Shown here piece after piece: positions 24,650 to 38,955 of a stretch of DNA of 54,514 bases (positions are counted from its first letter, which is position 1; each line of letters starts with the position of its first letter). This stretch comes from Pezizomycotina sp. ARF18. Lineage: Eukaryota > Ascomycota. Under the pieces are notes generated by a model. The model was not told where the DNA came from and searched no databases. It was given only the letters and a program-made list of their open reading frames with translations. The stretch covers positions 49,601 through 104,114 of the forward strand of contig AZLU01000061.1 in NCBI GenBank assembly GCA_002224055.1, read 5' to 3'. The position numbers and the translations under genes are program-made.

Positions 24650-27600
24650 TGGATATTCATACGGTCGCCGACGAAGAAGAATTGATAATAGAAGTTGTTC
24701 AACCTGTTTATATATATATATATATATATATTTTCCCTTCGAATGCTTTGTATCGGCATTCTGATGTCCACGTAAATCCATCAATCGATATGCGAGGAGG
24801 TTGGATCCGTCGAGTTATCGTCTTCTTCTGTTTCAATGCTTTAGAGTCTCTGTATCATTTGTAGGCGATTTCGAAATGAGATTACGTTTGGGTTCCAACC
24901 GATTTTAGATATGTTCATCCCATCTGTTTGCCTCGTATATTTACGTCTCCCTACATACGTCGGAAGTTCTACAACTACGGAAGAACACCGAAGAACTTAT
25001 CAAGCTCATGCACAAAGAACTCTTACGCCACGCTATTCGCTGTGTACCGCATCCATTTTTTCGTTTTCAAGAAACCTTATACTTTGGTTTGAAGGACGGT
25101 TGGGACGTCTGAAGACACTCTCCTGCCGAGTTCTTGAAGTCGTTGACTACTAATTTGGAACCACAGAGAATTTTTTATGCAACGGGCTTGATCTTACGTG
25201 AATTCTAGCGGCGGAAAGATGTATACTTGATATTATGTAGGTGATGAAGTCTCACTTCAAAGCTTTGAAAACTACCGAACAACCGACGTATGCCAGAAAG
25301 AATCCTTTATCAGGATCAAAAGTACTGTGAGCCTGGGTTTACAGCCGTCTTTTGCAAGTCTAAGGTAACTAAATTTAATATTTCTCCGCTTCTAAAATAA
25401 GTATCTTTCCTTGACTCCTTGTCAGAATTTAATACTCGTTCTTTCCCTTAGGAGTGAGTATAAATGGATTAAAATGGAGCGGTATGGTTTCTGGTCTAAG
25501 TAAAAAGCCATTATGAGACCTGGTGCACTGACTTTCATTTTTCGTGCGACCTGAGTTATACAGTCGCCTTCGTTTACCCACAGAACAATTTGAACAGGCT
25601 TAGAAAGGCTTTTATGATGCCCTTCTCTAATAAAAGGGGGTTCATTGATTCTAACATAATATCGGCGACGGGGCGGGACTAAGTAAAAGCTCGAGGCCGA
25701 ATCTAAGATTTACTCTGGGAGACAGTGGTGAAGGCAGTTTAAATGATTTCATTATGACCGAAACAAGTCTATTCGTTTTAAATATTGTATCGAATACCCG
25801 ATCCATTGTTCTTGATCGGAAAAGAGCTGATAATTCCAAAGGGACACCAAAAGCGCTTAGTCTTATGCCTTAGTAAGAAATCTCTGATGTTGATCTCACC
25901 AACGTTTTTTCGCTGCTCACGTCGTACAGGAAGATATCTTTACGGTGTTATCCAAGCTCGCCTCGTAGATTACGATATTTCGCGTGCGAACCCCGTGGGA
26001 TATCGTCATTGAGGGTTGTCGCTGGAGGCCTTGTATCGGATGAGCGGAAACCTTACCAGTTTTTACAATATGTAATTTAGGTTTACATGAACGAGATACT
26101 TCTCATATCATGGGGGTTTAGAAAGTCTTCAAATTCAAGATTCTTGACTTTGCTCATGAGCAGGAGACGCATGGAGGAAGCTGTTAATAAGTCATAAAGG
26201 GTATAATATGGCATATGCAGTAGCAAATTTGATTTTTGAACAAGCATTACGCTTGGTGCCGGTCCATTCTGAAATATTCTAGCGGGTTACGTAAAAGCAT
26301 TACTACTGTCATGGGAATGAAGGTACCCTTTGAACAAACTGGCACTTATGTTCCGTCGGGCTGCCTTCCTCTTGACCGTATGTCATCGTGGCGGTTACCA
26401 CCCATTTTGTTAAAGAATATGATGCCTTGATTGGGATTGGGGCAGCTCTCTCGTCATTTATAGGATGGTAGTTCTGGTAATTGTATTTTATGAGCGTCGG
26501 TGTTACTTAACTACTCCTGTTAGAATTGTATAGCGCTTTGAATGGCACGCGCTTTAGCCGTCATCGAAACCGAAGACCCTGCTGGTTCATATATTTTCGA
26601 AGATCGTTGATGGCTGTAAAGTCTTATCGTGCGGAAGAAATCCAGGACAGACTATTTCCTGCCTAACTTTTATCTTAATCATCGCGAAATTGAGACGGGT
26701 AAAAAGCAATATTTGCAGAGGACCGACAATGCTTCAATGCTGTGCCAATTCGTTCATGGTTTTATGGATTGTCTACATTGCCGTTCAACGTCTACAATAG
26801 AAATTGAATTGTTTTCCTATGGGACCAGGAATTTATTGGTGGAGAATTCCTAATTATTGCATAAAGCTTTTGCCTCGTGGCTTTTTTATTTTCCTTAAAT
26901 AGTATCACTCGTGGAACTGGAGACTTAATAAAAGGATTTACGAAGATTCCTTGACAGGGAGCTATTACAGTATAAACTTTCGTCGACTTCTTCTGTAGAT
27001 AGCTAACCGACGAGTTTTGAATTGGTATATGTCAGCGGAAAGTTTGCGCACGCCTGTAGAAAACACGATATCATAATCAGGTACAGTTTTAGGTAGTTGA
27101 TAGCTTTTAGTCGGATGGGGGCGTTATCTACCGGGGGATTAATGCCGTGAGTTTGACCTTTTTTTTTTTATATTCAACCGCTGACAAAGTTTTTAAAGGC
27201 AGATTCGATTACCTTAGATAGCTTCGCGCATAATGTATGCAGTTTTCAGGTAATGGACGCTGTTAAGGTACCCTTCAAATTGTAGACGAGGACATCGTAA
27301 CTGGGGCGGGAAGTCCGCCGTTTTCCCAAATCGCAAATCTCAAGCATGCAAGGCTCTTCGATAGTATCATGATTCCCGAAGCTTCGTGAATAAGAAATCT
27401 ATGTATAGTTCGTCATAGTCGCTCAGGAGTCTAAGTATTGCTTCATTCGGCTTATCGATATTGTTCGAGATCTCCGGGTTTGCGCTACGCTAGAAGCTGG
27501 TTTTGTTTTTCTGGTCAAGCATAGAGATTTGCTGCGGGTATAATAATTAATAATGTGTAGAAGGTAGACGGTTCCAGGGGGAGAAAAGGCGAGGATTGCT

Positions 27601-30600
27601 CACAAATTAAGACGAGGAAACCCCCCCCCCTTTTAGTTGATTAATATTATTTATTTTTTTATAACTTTTCGTGTTTAAGTAGCGAGACTGAATGTTTCTT
27701 TTTCAACTCACTCTCTTTCTCGCAATAGGATTCTCGTTAAACTATCACAAATATACCGCTGCAGAGGGATATAATTTTACTCCATTGCGTTTACAACCAC
27801 TTGCTTTGTGACGGTTATTTTTATTTTTCTCCGTAGACGATATAAAGTTGTACGTGAAGTCCGATACCAGTTCTTTTCTTGATTGTAACTACATCGCTCA
27901 TTGCCCGTATTTTAGGCTTTTCCATAATCATATGTAGGTAATGCCGTAGAATTTGAAATATCCCGCTTTCTCTTTTGTCTAAATCTAGATACGTCGCGAT
28001 CGTGAATAGTGGCAGGGAATACGTTTTTTTATACGAAGAAATGAAAGCGAGCTCAAGAGAAGACTTCAAGTCGCGGCGGATAGTACTTGATGGAAGCCTA
28101 CAGTCGCCTTTTTGCTTACAATGTATGCGTTAAGGGCTTTTTTCAGTTTCTCCTTACATTTTAAAGACCCTTGATCTCGCGAGAGTTCGGTTATACGTCG
28201 TAGCCTGGGCTTCTTGAAGTACATGCAAACCAACGCAATACACTGCACGTTAGCACAGCATCATAGATCGGCATATATTCATAACCTCAATCTCGAGATT
28301 TTATCTCGTCAAACTCCAGTGCGAGTAAGTTTTATAGGATGTGAGCCTCCGCGTCTTCGGCATAGTGTCTTTGTAAGATAGTGGAGTGTTCTATCTTCAA
28401 GCCGTTCGGCAATAATTCCAACGCAAGTGGATCTATGCGTTTGCTTGATTTTTGGCTAGAAGGTTCTGAGTCCTGATATCTTTCTCGGCGATCTAAGGAT
28501 TAATAACCCACTTTAGACCCCGTAAAGATGTTTTATTCTAAGGCCGTGGTGGTATGCATTGTTTCCTTGAGCTTACCCTCTCAGGACTGTTCGTCATATG
28601 CTAGTTATTGTAAAATATTGCGAGCTTTGAATTCATTTCTTGGTAGTTTTTGATAACTATAAGCGTTTGGTTACCAGAGAATTTGGTCGACAAGTCTGTG
28701 AGGTTATAACTTTTGGATCTTCTTCGAGCGGTTCGCTCACCTTGGGAATATTTATACAGTTCCAGATTTTCTGCGTAGAGAGATAATATTAATATGCCTT
28801 GGGATTCTCGATTATATCCATCTTGATTGAAATCTTGAGCACCTATGTACCTTCGTCGAGTTCAGGGACATACTGGTTACTACGCGTGAACTTGAGGTCG
28901 AATATCGGGAATGCTACTAGTCCAGATAATTAAAGATTTGGGATTTAATAGTATAGATCTTCCCAGATGCTTTGCGCCCTCCACGAAACGCTGTACGTAT
29001 TATCCCGACTGGCCGAAAGGATATGATGTTTGACTTCAGACTCACTACTAACTCCGATTTGAGTTGGTTCAATTTATGGCTTCCAACAGAACTCCGCGCT
29101 TAAACTATGACCTCGTGTTGCGTGTCGTTCCTATCTGCCCACCTCGAAGCTCGAGCGGTTTGATATCGATATTTAACTTGGATCAGGAAAGTCCAATAAA
29201 TATCCTTTCCGTCATTCTCTGCTCGGGTGTGTACATCGCTCGAAAATCAACCAATGTTTATGAGGTAGGGTGCTGGTCGTTTGTTTGAATGGATATGTCC
29301 TTCGGCTTTTGGTGTCCACGGATGTAGGCTTGAAAATATTGCAATCTGTTGAAGTAGAAACTTAGTGCCATATTAGAGCCTTCTTATGTTTTTCTCTGTC
29401 TTGGAGAGTTTACGTTGTAGGCGTCTTCCGGCGGCAAGAAATCCCGTGCCCCTGGCAGCTCGTAGGTAGGCGGTATTTCTAGTACATTTTGAGTATATTT
29501 GCTTCGTTGATAGCATTTCCGACTAGCACAGGCTGAGGATCTCTGTTTGGCTATGCTTCGACTTGCTTGAAAATGAAATTTACTGTGAAACTGATCATGA
29601 GGTATTATAGTATGAGGTGTAGACATGAAACATAAAAATGCTATCCTGGCTGCGGAATAACGCCATCGCTGTATTGGCAAAGGTATTTTGTCTATAATCT
29701 ATAAGCAATGAATTTTCTCGTGTCCTTCGAAAGCTATAAATAGCTTGACGAAAAGAGAGAATTTAAACTATCGGATCCTTCTGGATTTCTAATGTTTACG
29801 CACAAGGGTGATGTGGTGTGCGGGATTCGGCTGCGTTGAGGTATCTCGAGGATCTCTCTAGGCGCTCCGAAAGATGAAAACCCAAGAGTTGTAGTAGATA
29901 CATGTTAATATTAATAATTGCTAAATTAAGATTATGGCTGGATAAGAAGCGGAAAGTCGTACGGAGCGGGCTTAAGTCTGTTGTTGAGAGCTCGCATTCT
30001 ATAATCCTAAACTCTTCAAAATTTTCGTGAAAGGGGGAATCATCACTAATAATCACGGGGACTAAGTATGGAGTGAAGAGACGAAAAATAGTTCTTACTC
30101 GCATATGTTCCTTTTCATTTGAGGACGGGCCTGGAATGGCTGTTATAGAAACGTTAAAAGCGAATTACTTAGTATCATCCCTCAGGAAGGAACGAGGAGT
30201 TCTTCCGGAAAAACCAGAAACCCTTTTTTCTCTCACCCATATCCCGTGCCAGGTGTCGACAATGCTGAGTATAAGCTTCGATCTTAGCAAAGAAAAGCCG
30301 TCATCTTGTGATTTCTTTTTTTTCGACTTTCATTTCTGAATCACGACAATTTCAGTACTTGCTAACCACAGGTCTATCTGTTACATTAAATTTGTTCTTT
30401 TTTCGAAGAATTATGGCTCTGAGGGATTTTCTTCTCCGTGATAAATGCCCACGTTGTATGAATGGCGTTAATGGTTGGACCGCGTCCAATCCGTCTCTTT
30501 TAAAAATCCGGAAACTACGACTCATTTTTTGAAATACTATCTCCGTATTGTGTGAAAGTTTCTTTATCATTTGCGTTTTCTTCGAAGGTTTTGTGAAATG

Positions 30601-33600
30601 TATATTCTCGACTACTCTCGAATTGTTGCAAAAAATGAATGGGTAGAAACTTGCCAGAAAGCCGCAGGTGCCAAGATCCATGCATCATCCTTCGGCCTTC
30701 GGAAAAAGCAGAAATTGATTTCCTATCCAGGAGGATATCACCGAGTTGGTACCACGCATTCCCAGGTGTAAAAGTAAAGATTTTCGCTGTATCATAGAGT
30801 TCCCTGTGGGTTTGGATAAATCCATTGAATTGAAGTATTTCAAAGAATGGTTTTACGGATAAAAGCTGTCACCTGTTTTGTAATTCAATCCACTGCAGCA
30901 TCTACAAGGAACTTGGAAATGTGCTTTATGACTTTTCCAGTCAACCGCTCTGGTTAATGAAGGCGGATGAGGTCGCATATCTCATCGAATGGTCTTACTC
31001 AGTGCAGACCTTGATACGTGGCAAAAATTGGTCCGATAATTCATCGCCTCTCATCCAAATTGCAGGCATGACATCTATCGTACTCTCACTATCGATCCTC
31101 TTACCTCTTGGTAAATATGGTAGGAACCTCCACGCGAAATGTTTGCTTTAACATGCGGCTACAGGTTACGAGCATTCGCAACAGTCATGGCTAGTTAGAT
31201 AGGAATATGAAGGTGCACTACCTTTTCCCACAGAGAGTCGTTGGGTTGGTTGAGATGGATCTTCGTAACCTATGGGTCTCGGAACTGACGTGTTGAAGCT
31301 ATTGGTATGGAGGGAATTCAGGCATAGGAGAGATATCGAAAGATTTGTCTAGGAACTCACAGCCCACAAGTTGAAGCTAGGGGAATATATATTAATTCTG
31401 GGCCGCACGGATAGAATAACGGTGAAGTGTGGGGCGTCTCTTCTGTCTGTACGCCATTCTGGTTCCGCGGTCAAGAATAACCCCGTGCGTCTATGAAGTG
31501 AGAGGGCTGAGGTTGCTCTAATGCCAGAAAATTCTTTATGAAAAGGAGCTATACGTTTGTAGCGAATCATTTGCAACGATGAGAGGCGAAATATTATTAT
31601 CAGAGGTAGATATTGTGCCTGGTCAAGCACCTTGTGCGTATGCGAACAAAGACTTCCGTCCCTTACGACTGCATAAGCGCCGGCTTACAGTCGGAACTCT
31701 CTCGACTTTAATTCGTTTGTCACGTCGTTTATCGTTCGTCTTGTCTCCAAAAGGCAAACGCGGTAGATTATCTGCTGGGCCGATAAGATGATTTAAAAAT
31801 ATACCCGGAACATGTAAGCGCTCAATTAATTTGAGCAAAATAGAGCTTTGTCTGGTTATATTATCTAACTCAGCCTACTTGGCGGTGATTAATCTACGGA
31901 TTAGCGACAATACTGTTCTTTGTGAGGAATATCAGTAGAGCGCCTTTAGGAGTTTCTGCTCGTATAAAGATGCCGGAGGAATTGACACTCGACGCGGCAG
32001 CTTGTTAACCCTGTACCGGTAGCTCGATGAGATTTTTCTCGGGTTAAGCCTATTATCCCGACCCTTAGATTCAACCGCGATATGAAGGTATATCGCTCTT
32101 ATTGTTTACGAGTCTCATGTGTGCTCCTGGTTGCGAATAAGAACTGAAAATATGTTTCTGGCGAAACTTTGTCGAGACTAAAAGGGTAGCTATGTCTCTC
32201 CTATTTTTAACGTGCGTTAGTGATTGAGACTATCGATTGAAGGTGACGGCTTCAGGTCTTATAGCTTTTGAAGAGAAACGTCATAAAATTGAGTAATAAA
32301 ATACGCGATCTATAGTATAACCATCAATTGGAGTTCCAAGTATGGTATCGTTGGTGTGGTGCAAGCTTCTTCAGTAAGTGGACAAATATGTAACTTCTAG
32401 CGCTGGTTCGCGAGCTAGATAATATACAAGCATTTGACTGGTTCACGGAACGTAATTTGCAATATCTTTGGTTGCTTTACGCTTCAACCGTTCTACGGAT
32501 TCTAAGTTCTAAGCATTTCTACGCAAATTCTACCGCAAGGATTGGAACCTTAACGAGATATCATATGAAGTGATACAAGCATCTCTTGCGACGGATATAC
32601 GGTGTCCGTCATGCATCAGCGAAGCGCTGAATAGAGACGAAAATTAGCTAATTTATAAGATTGCAGGTTTTGCTTTGAATGCATACACTATCAAGGCTGC
32701 CCTGTAATAATCAATTCATTTACAGACTGAATCGAATATACGGCCCAGATCGTGCCACAAATTGTCGGTATTGTAGAATAAAGTTTCAAGTCGGATTTTA
32801 TCTTGAGATTTCAGCTTCGTCTTGGAAGACTCGGGCCTCAATATCCCCGGCGTCGACGTCGACAACACGCCACCTAATCCTCTTTAACGCTGGCGGTAGC
32901 TCTACCATGAAGTTTTATAATGAAAGTATAAGCAGGCAGCACAAATGTTCATTTACCAGTGAACACCTTTTCGGGTCATTAACTTTATCTGGCGAAATCC
33001 TGCTAGACTGAAAGCTGATACGTCCTATCTTTCTGCCTCGCATTCCTCACGAAAGATTTTAAATTCACTACAGCTAGAAGCTCCTCGAAGTGGACCCTTC
33101 CATAGCCTCGTAGGTTTGCAACTCTCAAGTTGAAGATTAGTATGGTCACCTTTTTACCAACTAGGATTCGTCTTGGATCCTTTTATAGTGCCGGAAGATT
33201 AGCGTTGTAATTTCAAGAATATAGAATGATAAGCGGCTAAGGAATCAGGAATTTCTGACTTGGGTCAGCATTGCCGTTTGTGACTCAAATTTGCAACAGA
33301 TATGAATAGCGTTCGGCTTTCACTCGCAAAAATCTTATAGTTCCTTTCGTCATCAGAATCCGCGATGCGGATGGTATCAGTCCCAGGCTTGAATTTCTCT
33401 TCCTAGCAAGTGCAGCTCGTTCAAGGTCGCCGTCTGCTTATAAAGATCAGTAACTTCATCCCAGTTCTATGGAGGACCGAAACACTTGAGACAGAGCCTC
33501 GGGCTTGCTCCGTTGAAACTTGTCTTCAAGAAAGTACCAGTCGTGGTAGTCTTCAAGGTAAGGAATGATATCCGTAGTTGACTGAACGCAGGAGACATCT

Positions 33601-36306
33601 CAAGTAGACTTTGAGCTGTAGTCTCTTTTACCGATTATTGATGATCAAGTATCCTTTCAAGCACGACCCTAGGAAATAAACGCTAGATATCGGTTTTGTA
33701 CCCAAAGAGAACTCTTTCCGGTTCAGTTTGCTATACTCCCCGACCACCTTCAAGGTTTGCATCTATGAAGTTTCGGCTGCGTGTCCGCCGTATTTGCAGG
33801 ATATGTAAGGTAAAGCAAAGCAGACTTAGAGGTTTTATCAGCTTCAACCTATTTCCCGTATGCGGTTTCCGGTCCATATTCAGTGAATTGGGGATTACGT
33901 ATATATTGAGCTGAGGATTTACCGTCCGGGCTTTATAAGTCTAGCAGGGTTCAGATCGATATACTAAGGATCTGCTATCTACAGTATGATGCGGCCACGG
34001 CTATTTCTTATTTTCTTTTTTTAATTACATTACTCCTCTTGAGAAGAATGACTTATGTGGTGAGTTTTGACAAGAATTTACGCTTATGTATTGGACCTCA
34101 ATTTTCCCGAAATTCTCGCAATATTCTTGCACCCTTCGTCCGTTGTACCAGAGAGGGGAACTGATATGGGCGCTTCTCTTACACACTGGGAGTGATCTGA
34201 ATGCGTGAATGCAGTTACAAGGCCAGAAGCCATTCATATCTTTCGAGATTGTAACACGATCAGTGTATCCTTAGCTATATATGATGTCTGAAGCGAAAGG
34301 TCCAATGTTGTCGTTGATATCAAGAGCCGGGTAATAAAGAGATTTCTACTGCGAGGGTGGAAAATTTCATTTGCAGAGCACTCTGCGCAGCAAATAGCGC
34401 ATCTGACCCCGAATGCTTCGCTGAGGATTAGTAGTCTTTATCGCGCAACCCCATGAATGCTTGAAACTGTATCACCCGACCCTGCATGTGCATCTAAAAG
34501 AAATCGCACCCACGAGGCTGCTAAAGTATGAAGAACGGGAGGTTGGACTTGCTGCAAAATCGGTTTGGTGTGTTCGAGCGGTAGGGAACGGACTACTAGG
34601 GCTTAATCACATGTGATACCAATATTATTGTTGCTAAAGAACGTTATAATTTCATACTAAATCGCCCTGAGCGGCAGCACAGACAGCTTATCAGGCATTG
34701 CCGTCCTACGCTGTATAGCTGGTGCTTACGATAAATTCTGATCGGAAACCCAGCCCATACTACGCGATTGTACCCGTTTATAGCGGCTTATCTGACACCG
34801 GGTTCACCAGACCGCGTTCGGGATATCGCTCTGTGCGAACTCCTGGATTTCGTTTTCTTATATTGTTCGAGATTGTACTATCATGCGTTACTGCGCGACA
34901 TGTAATGATGCTGTCACCCAGCCACCGTTACAGATATCTTCCAACGTCATACAGATATTGTGGTATAGTTGGCGCGCCGACGCACTTTAAGTTTTTTTAT
35001 GGCACGGCATCTAATGTTGTTTAGGTTGTTGGGTCGTCAATTCTGGACGCCCGGGATTATGCATTGTCAATCACTACGCCAGGAGTCTTTTTTCCGCGAG
35101 AGTTGTAACGGGACTATATGGCTGAAAGAATGCAGAAAAACGATCACATAATGTGCGTATGGTCCACGTTTGCCGTCTCTCTTTCACACTTTTTTGTTTT
35201 CTTATGCCTCTGCTAGAGAACAAAAGCCCCCTTTTTTAAGATAAAGTGGAGGGATGCTATAATCTACAAAAGGGAATTAAATTGTAGATCTAGTCTCCGA
35301 TGTTAGAGAATATCTTTACTAGACGACTCTGTAGCTCATAGGTTGTTTGCTTATATTGAGTTCAAAGGACAACAAGAGCTATGAGAGCTTCTAGGCAATA
35401 TCTCGAGTCTGCTCGATGCTTCCATATAGTGTCTCGCTGCGCTTGCGCATTGTTATGGAAGCTTACGTATCACATTCAGCAAGGGCATCAGCCAAGGAGT
35501 TCGATAAGCATTGACTCATATGTGCCATGTCGATTGCGGCCTCTTCGATCTTGATGAGTTGTATTAGCGGTGTATAAGAAATTCTTAACAAGTTTTCTTT
35601 GTGCCGATGATACAGTGGTTTATAGAGCCGATTGTCATTCCAGAAAGATTGATCTGGTGTGGTTTCAATCTAGGAGTCCTTATTCTTCATCCACAAAAAA
35701 AAAAAAAAAAAAAAAAAAAGAATCAGAAGAATGAAAAGATAGAATATACGTCGAGTGTTCGTACAGATAAGTCCTTGCAAACGTGAATCCCGATAGATGA
35801 TTGGTTTAGGAGCTATCATGTGGTTCGATAAGGTTATAGTCTTTGAGAGTAATGCTCATTAATGTCCTCATGTATTCGTATACGTCTAGCCTGCCGGCCA
35901 TTGTGGCCATAGAATTTGAAAAACATGAACTTTAGAGCGAATCTCACTCAGCGAATTCGTCCGTACGTCTAAGCCGGATATCATTTCTTTCTTCTCCGCC
36001 AGAAAGACTACCTTTTAGAAGATCTTAATCTAGGTATGTTATCCCTAACAAAGGAACTTCTAGACTAGAATCTGTGGTATCAATATCTCGTAATGTGTCC
36101 CGAAAGAGGCTGGGTAGTATCATTTCAGATGACTTGTATTTCATCTTCATATAATACAGATTTCAATAAGTAATAGCTAAAAGTTCCTTAAAGGAAGAGG
36201 AGTAAATGATGTATTTTAATGTAGTTGATTATTCATAGCTGTTGAAATATTTTCGATTATTGATAGTAGTTTTGGTACTTTGATTGCAAAAAGATCGGGG
36301 AACAAG

Positions 36307-36310
<4 letters not shown>

Positions 36311-36338
<28 letters not shown>
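36311..36338. repeat. Homopolymer of 28 A
   Basis: Read directly. A second tract of 25 A lies at 35695-35719, about 600 bp upstream. Neither follows a recognisable coding sequence. Confidence 0.9.
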
Positions 36339-36341
<3 letters not shown>

Positions 36342-36774
36342 GAATACCCGAATATTCTTCAGCCCCCTCCCTTGAACAACCAATCGGAAGTTGGTCATCC
36401 ATTTCTCCAGAAACTCTCACTGTATTTACATATTTTATTTTATAAAAAAAGACGTTCAATCTATGGTGTATTACATACAAGTTCGGGACCGAACAGTTTA
36501 AAAAAATCACGATATATTTCGAGGTAGGCCGCAAATGGGTGAAAAGTCCGTGTAATAGATGTTTGGTGTTTGAGCGTGCAGTGGATACTTCCGTCGAACT
36601 TCACGAGGGACCTCTAAGGTCCCAGACATTCTAGAAAGGAAAGAAAGGTTAAATTTAAAGCAATAACTATCCATTTTCAATCTATTCTTTGTCGAAATAT
36701 TCTCCCCAAGTTTGCAGGTATTCGTACTGTTTCCTATCCGGTGCCCTAGGCCTAAAGAAACCCAGCTAAATATA

Positions 36775-37144
36775 ATGGCGACAACCGAGATCGAACCAGA
36801 TTACGACACCATAGACGGACGTGAAGCCGCGCCTCCACCTTATACACACCTGCTCGATGGCGTCCCCGGCTACATTAACGTCAAAGAGCTCCCATAGTCC
36901 GGCTGGGAGTACCCACCAAGATTACTTATACAAGCCCTCCCTCAACCCGAAGGCGCTCCTCATCCGCGGCGTCCGCTTCTTCTCCCTAAGGTACGAGCAC
37001 GGCGTCGTGCACTCATTCGTACCGGTTTCGAACTACTATATCATCCGCGATGCTTCAACTTCAGCTTCGTTTGCACCATTCAATAATAAGCAAGGGGGAT
37101 TTTTCCCTCGGGTGAAGAGAGAAAAAAAAAATTGGGGAGGGTGA
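36775..37144 (+). CDS. Small unknown coding segment, about 115 residues, one frame break
   Basis: From the ATG at 36775 the frame reads TEIEPDYDTIDGREAAPPPY then LLDGVPGYINVKELP and stops. The next frame continues without a gap: GSTHQDYLYKPSLNPKALLI then RGVRFFSLRYEHGVVHSFVP and YYIIRDASTSASF. The composition (high coding GC, acidic start with a PPPY motif) differs sharply from the desert on its left. One lost or gained base near 36895 would join the parts, as in the other genes. The 3' end is uncertain because the open frame runs into an A-rich stretch; an intron starting at GTACGAG near 36991 is possible. The family is not recognised. Confidence 0.45.
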
Positions 37145-38955
37145 TGAGCAGCATCGTGAAGGAAATACGTCCTACCGAGTATTTTTTTCCATGCTAGCTA
37201 GTAGTTCACCTTGTTACGCGTTCGTTTCTCTCCACCTAAAAGGATTCTACTACGAAGAACCCAGCTTCCTCGTACTTAGCCTCCTTAGAATCCAAGAGCT
37301 GGACTAGCGAAAGCTGCCCAATACCTTGAAGATCGCGAACGGCATGTCAAGGTATCAGCTTTGTTTTAACAAAAATGCGCTTATAAAGGCACACAGAAAT
37401 TACAACTCGACCGAGCTCCAGGAGAGCTATAAAGGGTCCATGTTAATTAAGCTCAAGTTCACAACGCGTACGATTAAAAGTTGAAAGCTCCCCCAACGGG
37501 GAAAAGAGACGATATATCAAGAGACCTTCCAAGTTATTGTTTTTCCCTGTAGACAGGAATTCACGTTGTATATCTCGAGAGAAGTGAATAAAGAGACAAT
37601 GGTGAACATATTAGCACTGATAGCGGAGACCTTTCTACTCTAAATCACCGTACTAAATGAACCGACCTACGCGTCTTTCCAATGGATATATTACGAGGGG
37701 TATGAGGAACTTGGCTGAAGAGTGTAGACGAGAACGTCAGTGAAACGAAGAGGAACTACCGTATAATCTGGCGGACATTTGACTTAAGCGCCGGCGCTTA
37801 ATTTGATTCGGGGAGAATTGCGATGCTAAGCACCGTCGCATATCCAACAGATGTATTCTTTCAATTTAGGTTTTTTTTTTTTAAAAAAAAAGGTGCCAAA
37901 GAAATTGCTAAGGACCAGTGCGTACTCGAGCGTAGGTGCTTACTCTGTAGTGGGTGATCATCCGCCGGATAATACGGCACTTCTACAAACACTTGCCTAC
38001 GAGCGAGTATAGAACTATAATACTATACATCAAGCAAACCTATGCAACGAAGGGAAGAGTTCACATTCCGTCATCACGAGAAGTAGATCAAACACTCGGA
38101 ATATCGTATCAAATTCCTTCCATCACGCCTCGCATTCAATGAACAACTCTCTAGCCCATAAAGCTAGACTAAAATATTTTCTTTCTTGTATAACGAACAA
38201 TAAATGATAAACAGAAGAAAAACGCCAGCAACCCCATTGTCCATAAAAAACGATTTTTGTGTCGTAAAAGGTGTTGTTTTCGGGGAATAATACAGATGTT
38301 ATAAAGAAAGAGGGGAATGGAAGAGGTATATATATGGACAAAGAAGTTTTTTCGAAAGGATGTTTAAAAATACTAATATAGTTAATAGGGGAAAAAAGAA
38401 AAGAGAAAGATAATAATGAAAACACCACCATTTATTAAAAAGAAGACTACGATATAAAAGGGGGAGGTTTGTGGAAGCATGTACAGTTGGTAAGTTTAGA
38501 ATCGAAAGAAAAAGAACGACGGGGAATATAGATAAGAAGGGAACCGGCAGTTGTAACCACTTTTTGTATTTGCGCGGCGGGAAAAGGGAAAAAAGTAAAT
38601 GACTACTAGAGGGAGAAAAGGTAATAAAGAAATATGTCGATATAAGGTGATAATCGCCGTTAACAAAGGAAAAAAAGGGAAACGGGAAACTTTAGCCCTC
38701 TAATGCAAAACCTCCGCTTCGAAGAAAAAGAGTTTATAAAAAAGAAAAAAGAGGAAGAATGTAAAAGAGAAAAGAAAACATATATGTCAAGGCCCCCCCA
38801 AGACACCCATGGAAAACAATTATATGCAGCGATTAAGAAATTTACCCTTCTTAGTCGCGACAATGAATCGTAGTAGTTCGAGGAAAAAGAAAAGGTATGG
38901 ATATGTATATAAAGAGGCAAACGAGTATGAACAAAGGCAGGTAAAGATAGCAGTT
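37145..38955. other. Intergenic region downstream of EAF1, no supported gene
   Basis: A-rich on the plus strand, as expected for the transcribed 3' flank of a minus-strand gene. Open frames are short and without signatures. The last several hundred bases before 38956 probably form the EAF1 3' untranslated region. Confidence 0.5.

Larger units (their letters stand above)
24341..36774. other. Gene desert of about 12.4 kb
   Basis: No open frame reaches 115 codons, none shows a protein signature, and I could not chain neighbouring frames across indels into a family, although that method works in every gene of this window. The DNA is moderately AT-rich with many TA and CG steps. It contains a TA tract near 24711, a small duplicated segment at 24580-24649, and A tracts at 35695-35719 and 36311-36338. 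Old, mutated repeat DNA like the neighbouring block is the likely content, but I could not align it to that block. Confidence 0.55.

Noticed and set aside
18850-36774. Intact transposon or retrotransposon
   Set aside because: No reverse transcriptase, integrase or transposase motif, no long terminal or inverted repeats seen.
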